A stretch of DNA of 64,000 bases from Pseudarthrobacter phenanthrenivorans (lineage in GTDB: Bacteria > Actinomycetota > Actinomycetes > Actinomycetales > Micrococcaceae), in assembly GCF_000813845.1 (NCBI RefSeq), contig NZ_JWTB01000002.1, forward strand, positions 1 through 64,000. The letters are read 5' to 3'. The notes below the pieces were generated by a model. The model saw only the letters and a program-made list of their open reading frames with translations. It was not told the DNA's origin and did not search any database. Of the stretch, positions 1 to 9,208 are shown in pieces; the stretch's first letter is position 1, and each line of letters opens with the position of its first letter. The translations under genes were made by a program, and so were the position numbers.

Positions 1-114
1 GCCTCCCACATTTAACACACACCTGCCACAACCACTTGCGGTGACCCCTGTTTCAGTGCCATCACCTGCACGAACTTGCGGTGGAGTAAGTGGCTCGGCA
101 ATTATGCTGCCGGA

Positions 115-966
115 ATGGATTCCTGGCATCAAAACCGGCTAAGCCTGAAACAGGTTGAACGCGTTGAGGCCTGGCTTCCTGGTGTCCGTTTGGTGAACGA
201 TTGTTCCTGGAAGCTCACAGATACCGTGGTACTAGAGGTTGAGCATAAAAAGCACAGGTACATCGTCAAAGCGGGCGGGATGTCCAACCATTTCATAAAG
301 CGTGAGATTGCAGCCCACGCATCCGCTACGGCTGTCCTGGTCCGCCGAAGCCGTGCCCCGAAGCTCATCCATTCTGATGCCACGGCAAACGTCTTGCTGG
401 CCGAGTGTCTTGAGGGGTGCCTTGTGGAAGGTCGTGAGTCCGAATACGCGATTGGCACCTATGTTCAGGCCGGGGCTCTCCTTCGTGCATTCCACGAACA
501 GGCGGGTACCTGCGACGTCGAGTACGAGTCAGCGGCTACTGCTAAAGCACTGGCCTGGCTGGACGGACCCCACCGGATCGAAGATTCTGCAGCAAGACGC
601 GCCAAAGCCCTACTTGGCGACTACAAGCCGGAGCCTGCAATTGTCGTTCCCACCCATGGTGACTGGCAGCCCCGCAATTGGCTTGTGGACGGGGCGGAAT
701 TGAAGATCATCGATTTTGGCAGGTACGCGTTGAGGCCGGCCGCCAGTGACTTCTGTCGGCTTGCCGTACAGCAGTGGCGTGCAGCCCCTCAGTTGGAGCG
801 GGCCTTTCTTGCCGGATACGGTTCAGATCCAAGGCGCGGTGGGAACTGGAACATGATGCTCTTGCGCGAAGCCGTTTCCACCGCTGTTTGGGTATATCAG
901 GTTGGCGACCATACCTTCGAAGAACAAGGCCATCGGATGCTCGCTGAGTCGCTGGAGAACTTCTAA
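115..966 (+). CDS. Aminoglycoside phosphotransferase-family kinase
   Basis: APH/choline-kinase fold protein of about 283 aa that probably transfers phosphate from ATP to a small hydroxylated substrate; the substrate cannot be told from sequence. The Brenner motif HGDWQPRN (catalytic Asp, metal-binding Asn) and the metal-binding IDFGR motif about 17 residues later are intact, and a Lys in YIVKAGG fits the ATP-binding lysine. An in-frame TTG at 76 would add 13 residues; neither start has a good ribosome binding site, and the ATG at 115 was chosen. It stands alone, followed by a tandem-repeat array. Family confident, resistance role not supported. Confidence 0.8.
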   Translation: MDSWHQNRLSLKQVERVEAWLPGVRLVNDCSWKLTDTVVLEVEHKKHRYIVKAGGMSNHFIKREIAAHASATAVLVRRSRAPKLIHSDATANVLLAECLEGCLVEGRESEYAIGTYVQAGALLRAFHEQAGTCDVEYESAATAKALAWLDGPHRIEDSAARRAKALLGDYKPEPAIVVPTHGDWQPRNWLVDGAELKIIDFGRYALRPAASDFCRLAVQQWRAAPQLERAFLAGYGSDPRRGGNWNMMLLREAVSTAVWVYQVGDHTFEEQGHRMLAESLENF

Positions 967-1022
967 CGGGAGTCCCCGTGGCGCTCGCGCGACAAGAATC
1001 AAACAGCCCATGCGGGAAATCT

Positions 1023-1267
1023 GGCAGGAGGTGATGGCGCGTCGCGGGAAATCCGGCAGGAGGTGATGGCGCGTCGCGGGGAAACCGGCAGGAGGTGGTG
1101 GCGCGTCGCGGGGAAGCCGGCAGGAGGTGATGGCGCGTCGCGGGGAAACCGGCAGGAGGTGATGGCGCGTCGCGGGGAAACCGGCAGGAGGTGGTGGCGC
1201 GTCGCGTGGAAGCCGGCAGGAGGTGGTGGCGCGTCGCGGGGAAACCGGCAGGAGGTGATGGCGCGTC
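1023..1267. repeat. Eight 32-bp tandem repeats carrying perfect SD-like motifs
   Basis: Seven full units begin at 1023, 1055, 1087, 1119, 1151, 1183 and 1215, with a partial eighth at 1247. Each unit begins GGCAGGAGGTGATGGCGCGT (GGTGG instead of GTGAT in some) and ends in variants of CGCGGGGAAACC. There are no spacers between units. The core AGGAGGTGAT is the exact complement of the 3' end of 16S rRNA. The period is not a multiple of three, so the array reads as a repetitive peptide in every frame, and no coding role is supported. The array sits between a monocistronic kinase gene and the operator of the first oxoproline operon. Confidence 0.95.
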
Positions 1268-1297
1268 CCAGGGGGTTGGTGAAACAGGGGAGGGCAG

Positions 1298-1310
1298 ATT
1301 GTTGAACAAT
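1298..1310. promoter_or_regulatory. Operator palindrome ATTGTTGAACAAT, first copy
   Basis: Perfect 6-1-6 inverted repeat 53 bases upstream of the pxpA start. The same motif, with one mismatch, occurs at 7311 in the permease promoter. The GntR/FadR-family gene at 6602 lies between the two targets and is the likely ligand-responsive regulator. Confidence 0.75.
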
Positions 1311-1362
1311 CCGAGTTTTTAGGGCATTCTTGGATGAACAGCAATCCGAGACGGAGATCACA

Positions 1363-2121
1363 ATGCCCAGCATCGACCTGAACAGCGACGTCGGCGAGTC
1401 CTTTGGGAACTGGTCCTTCGGCGACGACGCCGCCATTTTCGAGAGTGTTTCCAGCGCCAACGTAGCCTGCGGCTTCCACGCGGGCGACCCCGTGGGCATC
1501 ATGGCCACGTGCCAGGCCGCCGTGAAGGCCGGCGTCACCGTGGGCGCCCACCCCGGCTACCGCGACCTCGCCGGCTTTGGCCGCCGCTTCGTGGACATGA
1601 CTCCGGCGGAACTCACCGCAGACGTCGTCTACCAAATCGGCGCGGTCCAGGCCGTTGCCCTCGCCGCAGGGACCGCCGTGCGCTACGTCAAGCCCCACGG
1701 CGCCCTGTACAACACCATCGTCAACCACCCCCAGCAGGCCGGCGCCGTCGTTGCCGCCATCCTGGCCGTGGACCCCACCCTTCCCCTCATGGTCCTCCCC
1801 AACTCCGAGATCCAGCGCCAGGCCGACGCCGCCGGGCTGCGGACCGTGGCCGAAGCCTTCGCCGACCGCGCCTACAACCCGGACGGCACCCTGGTGTCCC
1901 GCCGCGAGCCCGGCGCCGTGCTGCACAAGGTGGAGGACGTCGTCGAACATGTCCTGCGCCTGGCCGGGGACGGCGTGGTCCGGGCCATCGACGGCTCGCT
2001 GGTACAGGTCAAGGCCGAAAGCATCTGCCTGCACGGTGACACGCCGGGTGCCGTTGCCATGGCCGCCGCCGTCCGCGCCGCGCTGCTGGACGCCGGCATC
2101 CAGATCCAAAGTTTCGCCTAG
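1363..2121 (+). CDS. pxpA: 5-oxoprolinase subunit A-like protein (LamB/YcsF), locus 1
   Basis: LamB/YcsF family protein of 252 aa, the hydrolase-like subunit of the bacterial ATP-dependent 5-oxoprolinase, which opens 5-oxoproline to glutamate. Family motifs are present: LNSDVGES at the N-terminus, [12 protein letters not shown] near residue 37 and KPHGALYN near residue 110. A TTG at 1330 would add 11 residues, but the ATG at 1363 has a GGAG about 7 bases upstream and matches family N-termini. It heads a tight operon with a fused subunit B/C (2-nt gap) and a biotin carboxylase. Substrate may be oxoproline or another lactam; a second copy lies at 54349. Confidence 0.92.
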   Translation: MPSIDLNSDVGESFGNWSFGDDAAIFESVSSANVACGFHAGDPVGIMATCQAAVKAGVTVGAHPGYRDLAGFGRRFVDMTPAELTADVVYQIGAVQAVALAAGTAVRYVKPHGALYNTIVNHPQQAGAVVAAILAVDPTLPLMVLPNSEIQRQADAAGLRTVAEAFADRAYNPDGTLVSRREPGAVLHKVEDVVEHVLRLAGDGVVRAIDGSLVQVKAESICLHGDTPGAVAMAAAVRAALLDAGIQIQSFA

Positions 2122-2123
2122 CC

Positions 2124-3800
2124 ATGCCCACCACACAGCAGCAGGCACAGAAGCCGCCACACGCCGCACTGACCGGTATCCGGGCCGCCGGAGACTGCGC
2201 CATCCTGGTGGAGCTCCCCACCCTGGACTCCGTCCTCAGCCTCCAGGCGCAACTCACCGCACACCCCCAGCCGGGGCAGGTTGACGTCATTGCCGCGGCC
2301 CGGACCGTCCTCATCACCACGGACTCGCCCCACGCGGCACGGGCCCTGGCCACTCACGTGCGCAGCATCGACCTGGAAGCCCCGGCCGGCACCGAGAGCA
2401 CGCTGGTCACCATCGACGTGGTGTACGACGGCGAGGACCTGGACGAGGTCGCGAAGCTCACCGGGCTGGACCGCCAGGGAGTCGTTGCCGCCCACAAAGG
2501 CCAGCTCTGGACCGCCGCCTTTGCCGGCTTCGCCCCCGGCTTCGCCTACCTCACGGGCGAAGATTCCCGCCTGGAAGTGCCGCGGCGCCACTCACCGAGG
2601 ACGGCTGTGCCCGCCGGTGCCGTGGCACTGGGCGGCGCGTACTCGGCGGTCTACCCCCGGCAGTCGCCCGGCGGCTGGCAGCTGATCGGCCGGACCGAAG
2701 CAGTCATGTGGGACCTGGACCGCGAAAACCCGGCCCTGATCCGGCCCGGCGACACGGTCCGCTTCAACGCGGTGCGGGCGCAGGCCACCGTGACCGACCA
2801 CGCTGTGACCGAACAGCGCGGGCCGGGCGCGGCCAGCACCGCGGCAACAGACCCCGCCACCGCAGGGCTTGCCGTCCGGAAGCCGGGACTCCAGGCCACC
2901 ATCCAGGACCTGGGCCGCCCGGGCTACGCCTCCCTCGGCGTCAGCAGCGCCGGCGCCATGGACCGGGCGGCCCTCCGCCGCGCCAACCGCCTGGTGGGCA
3001 ACGCCGAGGACGCGGCCGGCATCGAACTCCTCTTCGGCGGCCTGGAACTCGAGGCCCTCTCGGACCAGGTCCTGGCCGTCACCGGCGCAGAGGTTCCACT
3101 TGGGATCACGCCGCCGGAAGACGCGGCAGCAGGTACAACGGCGGCCCGGCACCCCGGGTGCGGCGCCCCCTTCGCGCTGCTGGCAGGGGAGAGGCTGACG
3201 GTGGGAAACCCCACGGCAGGGCTCCGCTCCTACCTCGGCGTCCGCGGCGGGATCGGCGGCCCCGACGCGCTGGGGAGCCGGTCCACGGACACCATGTCCG
3301 GGATCGGGCCCGAACCGCTCCAGGCTGGAACCATCCTTCCCGTGCTCGCACCGAAGCCGGGCAGCATCGTGGGCCACCCCGAGTCGTCACCCCTTCCGGA
3401 CCAGTCCGCGGCAACCGTGCTCCGCGTGGTGCCCGGACCCCGGCAGGACTGGTTCAGTGCCCAAACCCTGCAGGACTTCCTGGAACAGGACTGGACCGTC
3501 ACGCCGCAGTCCAACCGGATCGGACTGCGCCTCAACGGCCACGCCCTCACCCGGAGCCGCGACGGTGAACTGGCCAGCGAAGGAACGGTCCGGGGCGCCA
3601 TCCAGGTGCCGCCGGAAGGCCAGCCTGTCCTCTTCCTCTCCGACAACCCGGTGACGGGCGGATACCCGGTGATCGCCGTCGTCGTCCACGCGGACCTGGA
3701 CAAAGCGGCCCAACTTCCCCCGGGCGCCGCCGTGCGGTTCACCGCTGCAGCACCCCCGGCAGAACTGCCCGAAACAGCTAAGGAAAGCCCCCATGCGTAA
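2124..3800 (+). CDS. pxpBC: Fused 5-oxoprolinase subunit B/C (KipI-KipA)
   Basis: Fusion of 558 aa. The N-terminal half (about 10-225) is KipI/PxpB-like, with [11 protein letters not shown] and [15 protein letters not shown]. The C-terminal half (about 248-545) is KipA/PxpC-like, beginning [20 protein letters not shown] with [18 protein letters not shown]. The joining linker is Ala/Thr-rich. Both halves are homologous to the carboxyltransferase domain of urea carboxylase. In locus 2 the same functions are separate genes. The start lies 2 nt after the pxpA stop and the end overlaps the biotin carboxylase gene by 8 nt, implying coupled translation and a shared complex. Confidence 0.92.
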   Translation: MPTTQQQAQKPPHAALTGIRAAGDCAILVELPTLDSVLSLQAQLTAHPQPGQVDVIAAARTVLITTDSPHAARALATHVRSIDLEAPAGTESTLVTIDVVYDGEDLDEVAKLTGLDRQGVVAAHKGQLWTAAFAGFAPGFAYLTGEDSRLEVPRRHSPRTAVPAGAVALGGAYSAVYPRQSPGGWQLIGRTEAVMWDLDRENPALIRPGDTVRFNAVRAQATVTDHAVTEQRGPGAASTAATDPATAGLAVRKPGLQATIQDLGRPGYASLGVSSAGAMDRAALRRANRLVGNAEDAAGIELLFGGLELEALSDQVLAVTGAEVPLGITPPEDAAAGTTAARHPGCGAPFALLAGERLTVGNPTAGLRSYLGVRGGIGGPDALGSRSTDTMSGIGPEPLQAGTILPVLAPKPGSIVGHPESSPLPDQSAATVLRVVPGPRQDWFSAQTLQDFLEQDWTVTPQSNRIGLRLNGHALTRSRDGELASEGTVRGAIQVPPEGQPVLFLSDNPVTGGYPVIAVVVHADLDKAAQLPPGAAVRFTAAAPPAELPETAKESPHA

Positions 3801-5541
3801 AGTCCTCATAGCCAACCGCGGCGAGATCGCCGTCCGGATCGCCCGTGCCTGCGACGACGCAGGCCTGGAAAGCGTGGCAGTCTACGCCGACCCCGACGCC
3901 GATGCGCTGCACGTCTCAGCAGCCACGGAGGCGTACTCGCTGGCCGGATCCAGGCCCCAGGAAACCTACCTGGACATCGACAAGATCCTGGCCATTGCGG
4001 CCAAGAGCGGCGCCGACGCCGTCCACCCCGGCTACGGCTTCCTGTCCGAGAACGCAGGCTTTGCCCAGGCCGTGCTGGACGCCGGCCTGACCTGGATCGG
4101 CCCCTCCCCGGACACCATCCGCCTGCTGGGCGACAAGGTCAGCGCCCGCGAGGTGGCCGTCCGGGCCGGCGCCCCGCTGGCACCCGGCAGTGACGGGCCC
4201 GTGGACAGCGCCGCCGAGGTCCGTGCCTTCGCCGAGCAGGTGGGCCTCCCCGTGGCCATCAAGGCTGCCTTCGGCGGCGGCGGACGCGGCCTCAAAGTGG
4301 TCCGGAACCTGGCCGATATCGAGGAAAGCTTCGACTCGGCGGTCCGCGAGTCCCTTGCAGCCTTTGGCCGCAGCGAGTGCTACGTGGAGAAATTCCTGGA
4401 CCGCCCCCGCCACGTGGAAGCACAGGTCATTGCGGACACGCACGGCAATGTGGTGGTGGTGGGCACGCGCGACTGCTCGCTGCAGCGCCGCCACCAGAAA
4501 CTCGTGGAGGAAGCCCCCGCGCCATTCCTCACGCCGGACCAGCGGGCCGCCATCCATGCCTCTGCCAAGGCCATCTGCCGGGAGGCCGGATATGTCGGCG
4601 CCGGCACCGTGGAGTACCTGCTGGACGGCTCCGGTTTCCTCAGCTTCCTGGAGGTCAACACGCGGCTGCAGGTGGAGCACCCGATCACCGAGGAGACCTC
4701 CGGCGTGGACCTGGTGGCTGCCCAGCTGGCCATCGCGGCGGGGGAGCAGCTCCCCGTCCTGGAGGACCCGGAGCCGCGCGGCCACGCCTTCGAATTCCGC
4801 ATCAACGCCGAGGATCCGGGCCGCGGATTCCTGCCCTCGCCCGGGACCGTGGAATCCTTCGAGGTGCCCACCGGGCCCGGGATCCGGCTGGATACGGGCG
4901 TCCGTGCCGGCTCTACGGTGCCCGGGCAGTTCGACTCGCTGCTGGCCAAGCTGGTGGTCACCGGTGCAGACCGCCAGCAGGCCCTCCGGCGTGCCCGCCG
5001 CGCCCTGCAGGACTTCCGGATCGGCGGACTGGCCACCGTGCTGCCCTTCCACCGGGCAGTGGTCGGGGCGCCGGACTTCACCCGCGAGGACCGGCTGGAC
5101 ACCTACACCACCTGGATTGAGAACGAATTCGCCACCGCCCTGGACGCGGACCCGGCCTTCAGCCCGGCCGCGCCGGATGAAGCCCGCCGGACCATCGGCA
5201 TCGAGGTGGACGGCAAGCGGATGGAGTTGGGACTGCCCAAAGCGCTGCTGGATTCCCTGCTCGACGGCGGTGGCCGGCGGCATGCCGAAAGCCCGGACGC
5301 CAGCGGGGAGACGCTGCAGGAGACGAACGACGGCGACCTGCTGGCCACCATGGCCGGCACCGTGGTCAAGTGGCTGGCTGAGCCCGGGGCCAGCGTCGAG
5401 GAAGGCGAAGCGGTGCTGGTGCTCGAAGCCATGAAGATGGAGACGGCCGTGGCCGCACACCGCGCCGGGACAGTCGGTGAGCTGTACGCCGCGGCCGGAG
5501 ACGCCGTCGGGCCCGGGCAGGTGCTCACCACCATTTCCTGA
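3793..5541 (+). CDS. Biotin carboxylase-BCCP fusion protein, locus 1
   Basis: Protein of 582 aa built like the alpha subunit of actinobacterial acyl-CoA carboxylases. Biotin carboxylase occupies about 1-450, with the ATP-grasp glycine loop [21 protein letters not shown] and [16 protein letters not shown] linker follows, then a biotinyl domain with LEAMKMETA, biotin on Lys548. It carboxylates its own biotin using ATP and bicarbonate. No acyl-CoA carboxyltransferase beta subunit lies nearby; the only carboxyltransferase homologue is the KipI-KipA fusion it overlaps by 8 nt. I infer that it donates carboxyl groups to that partner. Recruitment into an acyl-CoA carboxylase encoded elsewhere is the alternative. 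Confidence 0.9.
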   Translation: MRKVLIANRGEIAVRIARACDDAGLESVAVYADPDADALHVSAATEAYSLAGSRPQETYLDIDKILAIAAKSGADAVHPGYGFLSENAGFAQAVLDAGLTWIGPSPDTIRLLGDKVSAREVAVRAGAPLAPGSDGPVDSAAEVRAFAEQVGLPVAIKAAFGGGGRGLKVVRNLADIEESFDSAVRESLAAFGRSECYVEKFLDRPRHVEAQVIADTHGNVVVVGTRDCSLQRRHQKLVEEAPAPFLTPDQRAAIHASAKAICREAGYVGAGTVEYLLDGSGFLSFLEVNTRLQVEHPITEETSGVDLVAAQLAIAAGEQLPVLEDPEPRGHAFEFRINAEDPGRGFLPSPGTVESFEVPTGPGIRLDTGVRAGSTVPGQFDSLLAKLVVTGADRQQALRRARRALQDFRIGGLATVLPFHRAVVGAPDFTREDRLDTYTTWIENEFATALDADPAFSPAAPDEARRTIGIEVDGKRMELGLPKALLDSLLDGGGRRHAESPDASGETLQETNDGDLLATMAGTVVKWLAEPGASVEEGEAVLVLEAMKMETAVAAHRAGTVGELYAAAGDAVGPGQVLTTIS

Positions 5542-5548
5542 GCGCACG

Positions 5549-6541
5549 TCACGAGGGCATCCGCGCGAACACGCGGCAGACCGCAAGGCTGAACCAGAGC
5601 TGGAGGTCGTGGAACCTGTCCCGGAGCAGGTGGCCGGTGAAGAGCCCTGACGGTTCCTGGTGCGCGGAGAGCCAGTCACGCGCCTGATTGGTTTTTTCCG
5701 TTCGCAGGCCGGGGCGGATGATGCTGATGGCGTCGAGGGCGGAAACGAGGTCCGTCATCCAGAAGGGAAAGCAGAACTCGGTCCAGTCGGAGACGCGGCC
5801 CTTGTCAGGATAGGCGTCCGGCTCGAAGAAGCGGGCCGCCAGCATTTCCGCGGCCCTCTGTGCGGAGGTGCTTGCGCCGGGCGCGGGATGGGCACTGTAG
5901 GCCCTGAGCACCACCCCGGTGATCAGGTGCGAGAACGGCTGCGCCGGATCGCCGGGAATGGTCTGCGGCTCGTCCAGCGCGTCCAGATTCCTCCCACGGG
6001 TGCGGATGGGAAGGGCCCAGCCGCCGTCGTCCTGCCGCGACGCCTCAAGCCAGCTGAACGCGCGTTCTACGCGCGGGTCGTCGCCGTACCCCGCTTTGCA
6101 CAGGAGTCCGATGAGGGCCGCCGTGTAGTTGGGAGACACCTGGTTGCCGTAAATCCCCCGAAGGTCACCCAGCCCGGACTGGTGTGAAAGCACATAACCG
6201 GCGGCCGCGGCGATGGCCCGATGCCGGCGGGTGAGCCCGAACATCTCGACGAGGAACCCGAGTTGCCGGTAGGTCTCCAGCAGGTCGTAGTCCATGCGGT
6301 CCCGGGGCCGTTTTCCCGGATAGGCCCACGACCCATCCGCCGCTTGGTGCCGCAGGATCCGGCGGGGGACCGGAAGGTCCCAGAGTGCCTCGTCCGGCGC
6401 ACCCGCGGGAGCGGCTGGCAGCCCTCCCGGCCCGGCGACCAGCTCGCGGACGGCCCAGGAGCGCACGGCAGGGTGGCCACTGGACAGCAGCGGGGCGATC
6501 GGGTCGAACCGGAGGCCGTCAAGCCACGTCATGGTCACCAT
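5549..6541 (-). CDS. Terpenoid-cyclase-toroid repeat protein, function unknown
   Basis: About 330 aa of alpha/alpha-toroid repeats like those of prenyltransferases and squalene cyclases. QW-type motifs are visible: QAADGSW near residue 70 and RQDDGGWALP in the middle, with a degenerate HQEPSGLFTG near the end. The DxDD catalytic motif of squalene-hopene cyclases was not seen, so a binding or structural role is likelier than cyclisation. Starts at 6541 (MVTMTWL) or 6532 (MTWL); both are plausible. Convergent with the oxoproline operon (7-nt gap) and divergent from the GntR gene. The longer reading frame upstream is antisense to that regulator. Confidence 0.7.
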   Translation of the reverse strand: MVTMTWLDGLRFDPIAPLLSSGHPAVRSWAVRELVAGPGGLPAAPAGAPDEALWDLPVPRRILRHQAADGSWAYPGKRPRDRMDYDLLETYRQLGFLVEMFGLTRRHRAIAAAAGYVLSHQSGLGDLRGIYGNQVSPNYTAALIGLLCKAGYGDDPRVERAFSWLEASRQDDGGWALPIRTRGRNLDALDEPQTIPGDPAQPFSHLITGVVLRAYSAHPAPGASTSAQRAAEMLAARFFEPDAYPDKGRVSDWTEFCFPFWMTDLVSALDAISIIRPGLRTEKTNQARDWLSAHQEPSGLFTGHLLRDRFHDLQLWFSLAVCRVFARMPS

Positions 6542-6601
6542 GATGGCGGAATACGTCCCGTGCGGACAGGGTACCGGTGTCCTGCCGGATATCGTGGTGC
6601 C

Positions 6602-7279
6602 ATGACGTTTGACGAGGTACTGGCCGATCTCCAAGCCCAGGCCAGAACCACCAAGCACGCCGAAACCGGCTTGTGGGTGGCCGCCCAGCTCCGCAGCAGG
6701 ATCGCGGCCGGCCAGCTCAAGCCCGGTTCGAAGCTCGCGGAGGAAGCCCTCCGGGAGGCACTTGGCGTGTCCCGGAACACGCTCCGGGAAGCCTTCACGG
6801 CGCTCCATGCCGAGCACATCGTCACCCGGATCCCCAACCGCGGCGTGTTCGTGGCGCACCCCACCGCTGACGATATCCGCGAAATCTACCGTGTCCGGCG
6901 GTTCCTGGAGCCCGCCGCGGTGCTCTGGTCCCGCGACGCCCCGACGGAGGTCCTGGCGGGCATCATCAAGGCCGCCAGGGCCGCCGCCGCGGAGGGGGAC
7001 ATCCCCGGCATGGCCGGAGCCAACCAGGACTTCCACCGAGCCATCGTTGACCGCGCCGGAAGCGAGCGGCTCAACAGCCTGATGGACCAGGTGCTGGCCG
7101 AGATGCGGCTGGTGTTCCACTCCATGGCCGCCAACCCCGCCTTCCACGAACCGTACGTGGAGGACAACGCGAAGATCGTGGAACTCCTGGAGACCGGGGA
7201 ACTCGCCGCGGCAGCGGACTTCCTGGCCGCCTACCTGGACCGCGCCGAGGCCCAGCTGCTCGACGCCGTCGGCCGCTAG
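6602..7279 (+). CDS. GntR-family (FadR/FCD subfamily) transcriptional regulator
   Basis: Regulator of 225 aa. The winged HTH spans about 25-85 (LREALGVSRNTLREAFTALH), followed by an FCD effector domain (about 90-220) with the typical helical pattern and histidines such as FHRAIVD that bind a metal or acid ligand. Start chosen at the ATG at 6602, where FadR-family homology begins; the open frame continues upstream only as an antisense shadow. It lies between the oxoproline operon and the DUF969/DUF979 permease, both of which carry the ATTGTTGAACAA palindrome. It probably controls both in response to oxoproline or a related acid. Confidence 0.9.
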   Translation: MTFDEVLADLQAQARTTKHAETGLWVAAQLRSRIAAGQLKPGSKLAEEALREALGVSRNTLREAFTALHAEHIVTRIPNRGVFVAHPTADDIREIYRVRRFLEPAAVLWSRDAPTEVLAGIIKAARAAAAEGDIPGMAGANQDFHRAIVDRAGSERLNSLMDQVLAEMRLVFHSMAANPAFHEPYVEDNAKIVELLETGELAAAADFLAAYLDRAEAQLLDAVGR

Positions 7280-7303
7280 CCAACCCTTCCCCAAAAAGGG
7301 GGG

Positions 7304-7333
7304 TTGCAGGATTGTTGAACAAAAAGCTATGCT
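7304..7333 (+). promoter_or_regulatory. Permease promoter with embedded GntR operator
   Basis: A -35-like TTGCAG (7304-7309) and a -10-like TATGCT (7328-7333) are 18 bases apart, and the palindrome ATTGTTGAACAAA (7311-7323, one mismatch) fills the spacer. This is the ideal place for a repressor. A short hairpin of CCCC-AAAAA-GGGG just upstream may end the regulator's transcript. Confidence 0.65.
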
Positions 7334-7491
7334 TTAGATCACACCGTTGTTCTGCAGCTCACTTAACCCTGCAGCCCCAACGTGACAGGGGCTCCCGCCC
7401 CTCGGCGCCGTCACCCCCACTTGACCAACCCACGGACGCGCCGGCCCCCACTTTCGCAGACCCGTCACGGGTCCCCTGGGAAGGGATAATC

Positions 7492-8205
7492 ATGCTTGTA
7501 CTCATCGGGGTGCTGCTGGTGATCGTTGGCTTCGCCATCCGCCTGAACCCCCTGATTGTCGTCACCGTCGCCGGCATCGTCACCGCACTGCTGGGCGGGA
7601 TGAACCCCGCGCAGATCCTTGACTCGTTCGGCACCGGCTTCGCCAGCAGCCGCTCCGTCACCATCTTCGTGGCGGTGCTGCCGGTGGTGGGCATCATCGA
7701 GTTCTTCGGGCTGCAGGAGCAGGCCAAGGTCCTCATCGGCCGGCTCGCCAAGCTCACGGCAGGCCGCGTCCTGATCGGCTACCTGGCCGTCCGCCAGATC
7801 ACCGCCGCGGTGGGCCTGAACAGCATCGGCGGCCACGCCCAGACCGTCCGCCCGCTGGTGTTCCCCATGGCCGAGGGCGCCGCGCTGCGCCGCTACGGCC
7901 ATGTGCCGGAGAAGATCAGCGAGAAGATCAAGGGCCACTCCGCCGGCGCGGACAACGTGGGCGTGTTCTTCGGCGAAGACGTGTTCGTGGCCGTCGGCTC
8001 CATCCTGCTGATCACAACGTTCGTGGACACCACCTACCACCTGCACCTGGAACCGCTTCAGCTGGCCCTCTGGGCCATCCCCACCGCCATCGCGGCCTTC
8101 CTCATCCACGGCTTCCGGCTGCTGCGCCTGGACAAGCAGCTGGACAAGGAATACCGCGACTACGAGCTCACCGCCCAGAAGGAAACCGCAGGAGAAGCCA
8201 AATGA
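7492..8205 (+). CDS. DUF969 family membrane protein, putative oxoproline permease part
   Basis: Hydrophobic protein of 237 aa with about six predicted membrane segments, of the DUF969 family. The family usually sits beside DUF979 and near pyroglutamate genes and is thought to form a permease with it. The open frame begins at 7312, but the ATG at 7492 (MLVLIGVLLV) has a GGGA upstream and starts the first membrane helix. It overlaps the DUF979 gene by 4 nt. With a 158-base leader downstream of the operator, expression is probably under the GntR regulator. Transport of oxoproline is inferred from context only. Confidence 0.88.
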   Translation: MLVLIGVLLVIVGFAIRLNPLIVVTVAGIVTALLGGMNPAQILDSFGTGFASSRSVTIFVAVLPVVGIIEFFGLQEQAKVLIGRLAKLTAGRVLIGYLAVRQITAAVGLNSIGGHAQTVRPLVFPMAEGAALRRYGHVPEKISEKIKGHSAGADNVGVFFGEDVFVAVGSILLITTFVDTTYHLHLEPLQLALWAIPTAIAAFLIHGFRLLRLDKQLDKEYRDYELTAQKETAGEAK

Positions 8206-9173
8206 TCAACGTTGAAGCCGTCTACTGGCTGATCGGCATTCTGTTCGTCGCCTGGGCATCATTGATTGCCGCCGACACCAAACACCCCCGCCGCTGGGGC
8301 AGCTCGGCCTTCTGGGGGCTGCTGGGCCTGTGCTTCTTCTACAGCACCTGGGTCCAGGCAGGCACCGCACCCGGCTGGATCCTGGGCATCGCCGTCCTGA
8401 TCCTGGTGGTGCTGGCCTCCACCGGCCTGCTGGGCCACGGCAAGCACCGCACCTCCACCGTCCACGAGCGGGAGGCCTTCGCCAAGCGCTTCGGCAACAA
8501 GCTCTTCATTCCGGCCCTGACGCTGCCCCTGGTCACCGTCATCCTCGTGCTCGCCGCCCCCGTGCTGTCCATCGGCGGCACCCCGCTGCTCGACCCCAAG
8601 AACACCACGCTGGTAGCCCTGGCCATCGGCGCCGTGGCCGCCGTCGTCGTCGCCCTCGTGATCCTCAAGCCCAAGAACCCGGCGACGCCCATCTTCGAAA
8701 GCCGCCGGATCCTCGAATCCATCGGCTGGGCTGCGCTGCTGCCGCAGATGCTCACCACGCTGGGCATCCTGTTCACCAAGGCGGGAGTGGGCACCGCCGT
8801 GGGCACCCTGGCCTCCGGCCTGCTGCCCAAAGGCTCGCTGATCGCCGGCGTGATCGTGTACTGCGTGGGCATGTTCCTGTTCACCGTGCTGATGGGCAAC
8901 GGCTTCGCGGCCTTCCCCATCATGACCGCGGCCATCGGCTGGCCCGTGCTGGTGGAGACCTTCCACGGCGACCCGGCGATCGTCTTCGCCATCGGCATGC
9001 TGGCCGGTTTCTGCGGCACGCTCTGCACGCCCATGGCCGCCAACTTCAACCTGGTGCCGTCCGCGCTGCTGGAGATGAAGAACAAGTACGGCGTCATCAC
9101 GGCGCAGGTGGGCACGGCCATTCCGCTGCTGGCGGTCAACATCGCACTGATGTACTTCCTGGCCTTCCACTAA
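8202..9173 (+). CDS. DUF979 family membrane protein, putative permease partner
   Basis: Protein of 323 aa with about nine predicted membrane segments, DUF979 family, partner of DUF969. The start ATGA overlaps the previous stop, which implies translational coupling and equal stoichiometry. A conserved-looking stretch, GFCGTLCTPMAANFNLVPSA, is near residue 270. The pair probably forms the uptake system for the substrate of the neighbouring oxoproline enzymes. No pyroglutamyl peptidase gene, which often accompanies this pair, was found in the window. Confidence 0.88.
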   Translation: MINVEAVYWLIGILFVAWASLIAADTKHPRRWGSSAFWGLLGLCFFYSTWVQAGTAPGWILGIAVLILVVLASTGLLGHGKHRTSTVHEREAFAKRFGNKLFIPALTLPLVTVILVLAAPVLSIGGTPLLDPKNTTLVALAIGAVAAVVVALVILKPKNPATPIFESRRILESIGWAALLPQMLTTLGILFTKAGVGTAVGTLASGLLPKGSLIAGVIVYCVGMFLFTVLMGNGFAAFPIMTAAIGWPVLVETFHGDPAIVFAIGMLAGFCGTLCTPMAANFNLVPSALLEMKNKYGVITAQVGTAIPLLAVNIALMYFLAFH

Positions 9174-9208
9174 CCCTTTCCACCCACCCTGGCCTTCAAA
9201 GGAGCATG

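Noticed and set aside
1023..1267. CRISPR array
   Set aside because: Units are contiguous with no spacers and near-identical throughout; no cas genes nearby.
823..2169. Long minus-strand frame across the repeat array and pxpA
   Set aside because: It is antisense to pxpA, and its repetitive peptide arises from the 32-bp repeat read in three frames. No start context or family match.
3916..5679. 587-aa minus-strand frame opposite the biotin carboxylase
   Set aside because: Antisense shadow; the sense strand has intact biotin carboxylase motifs.
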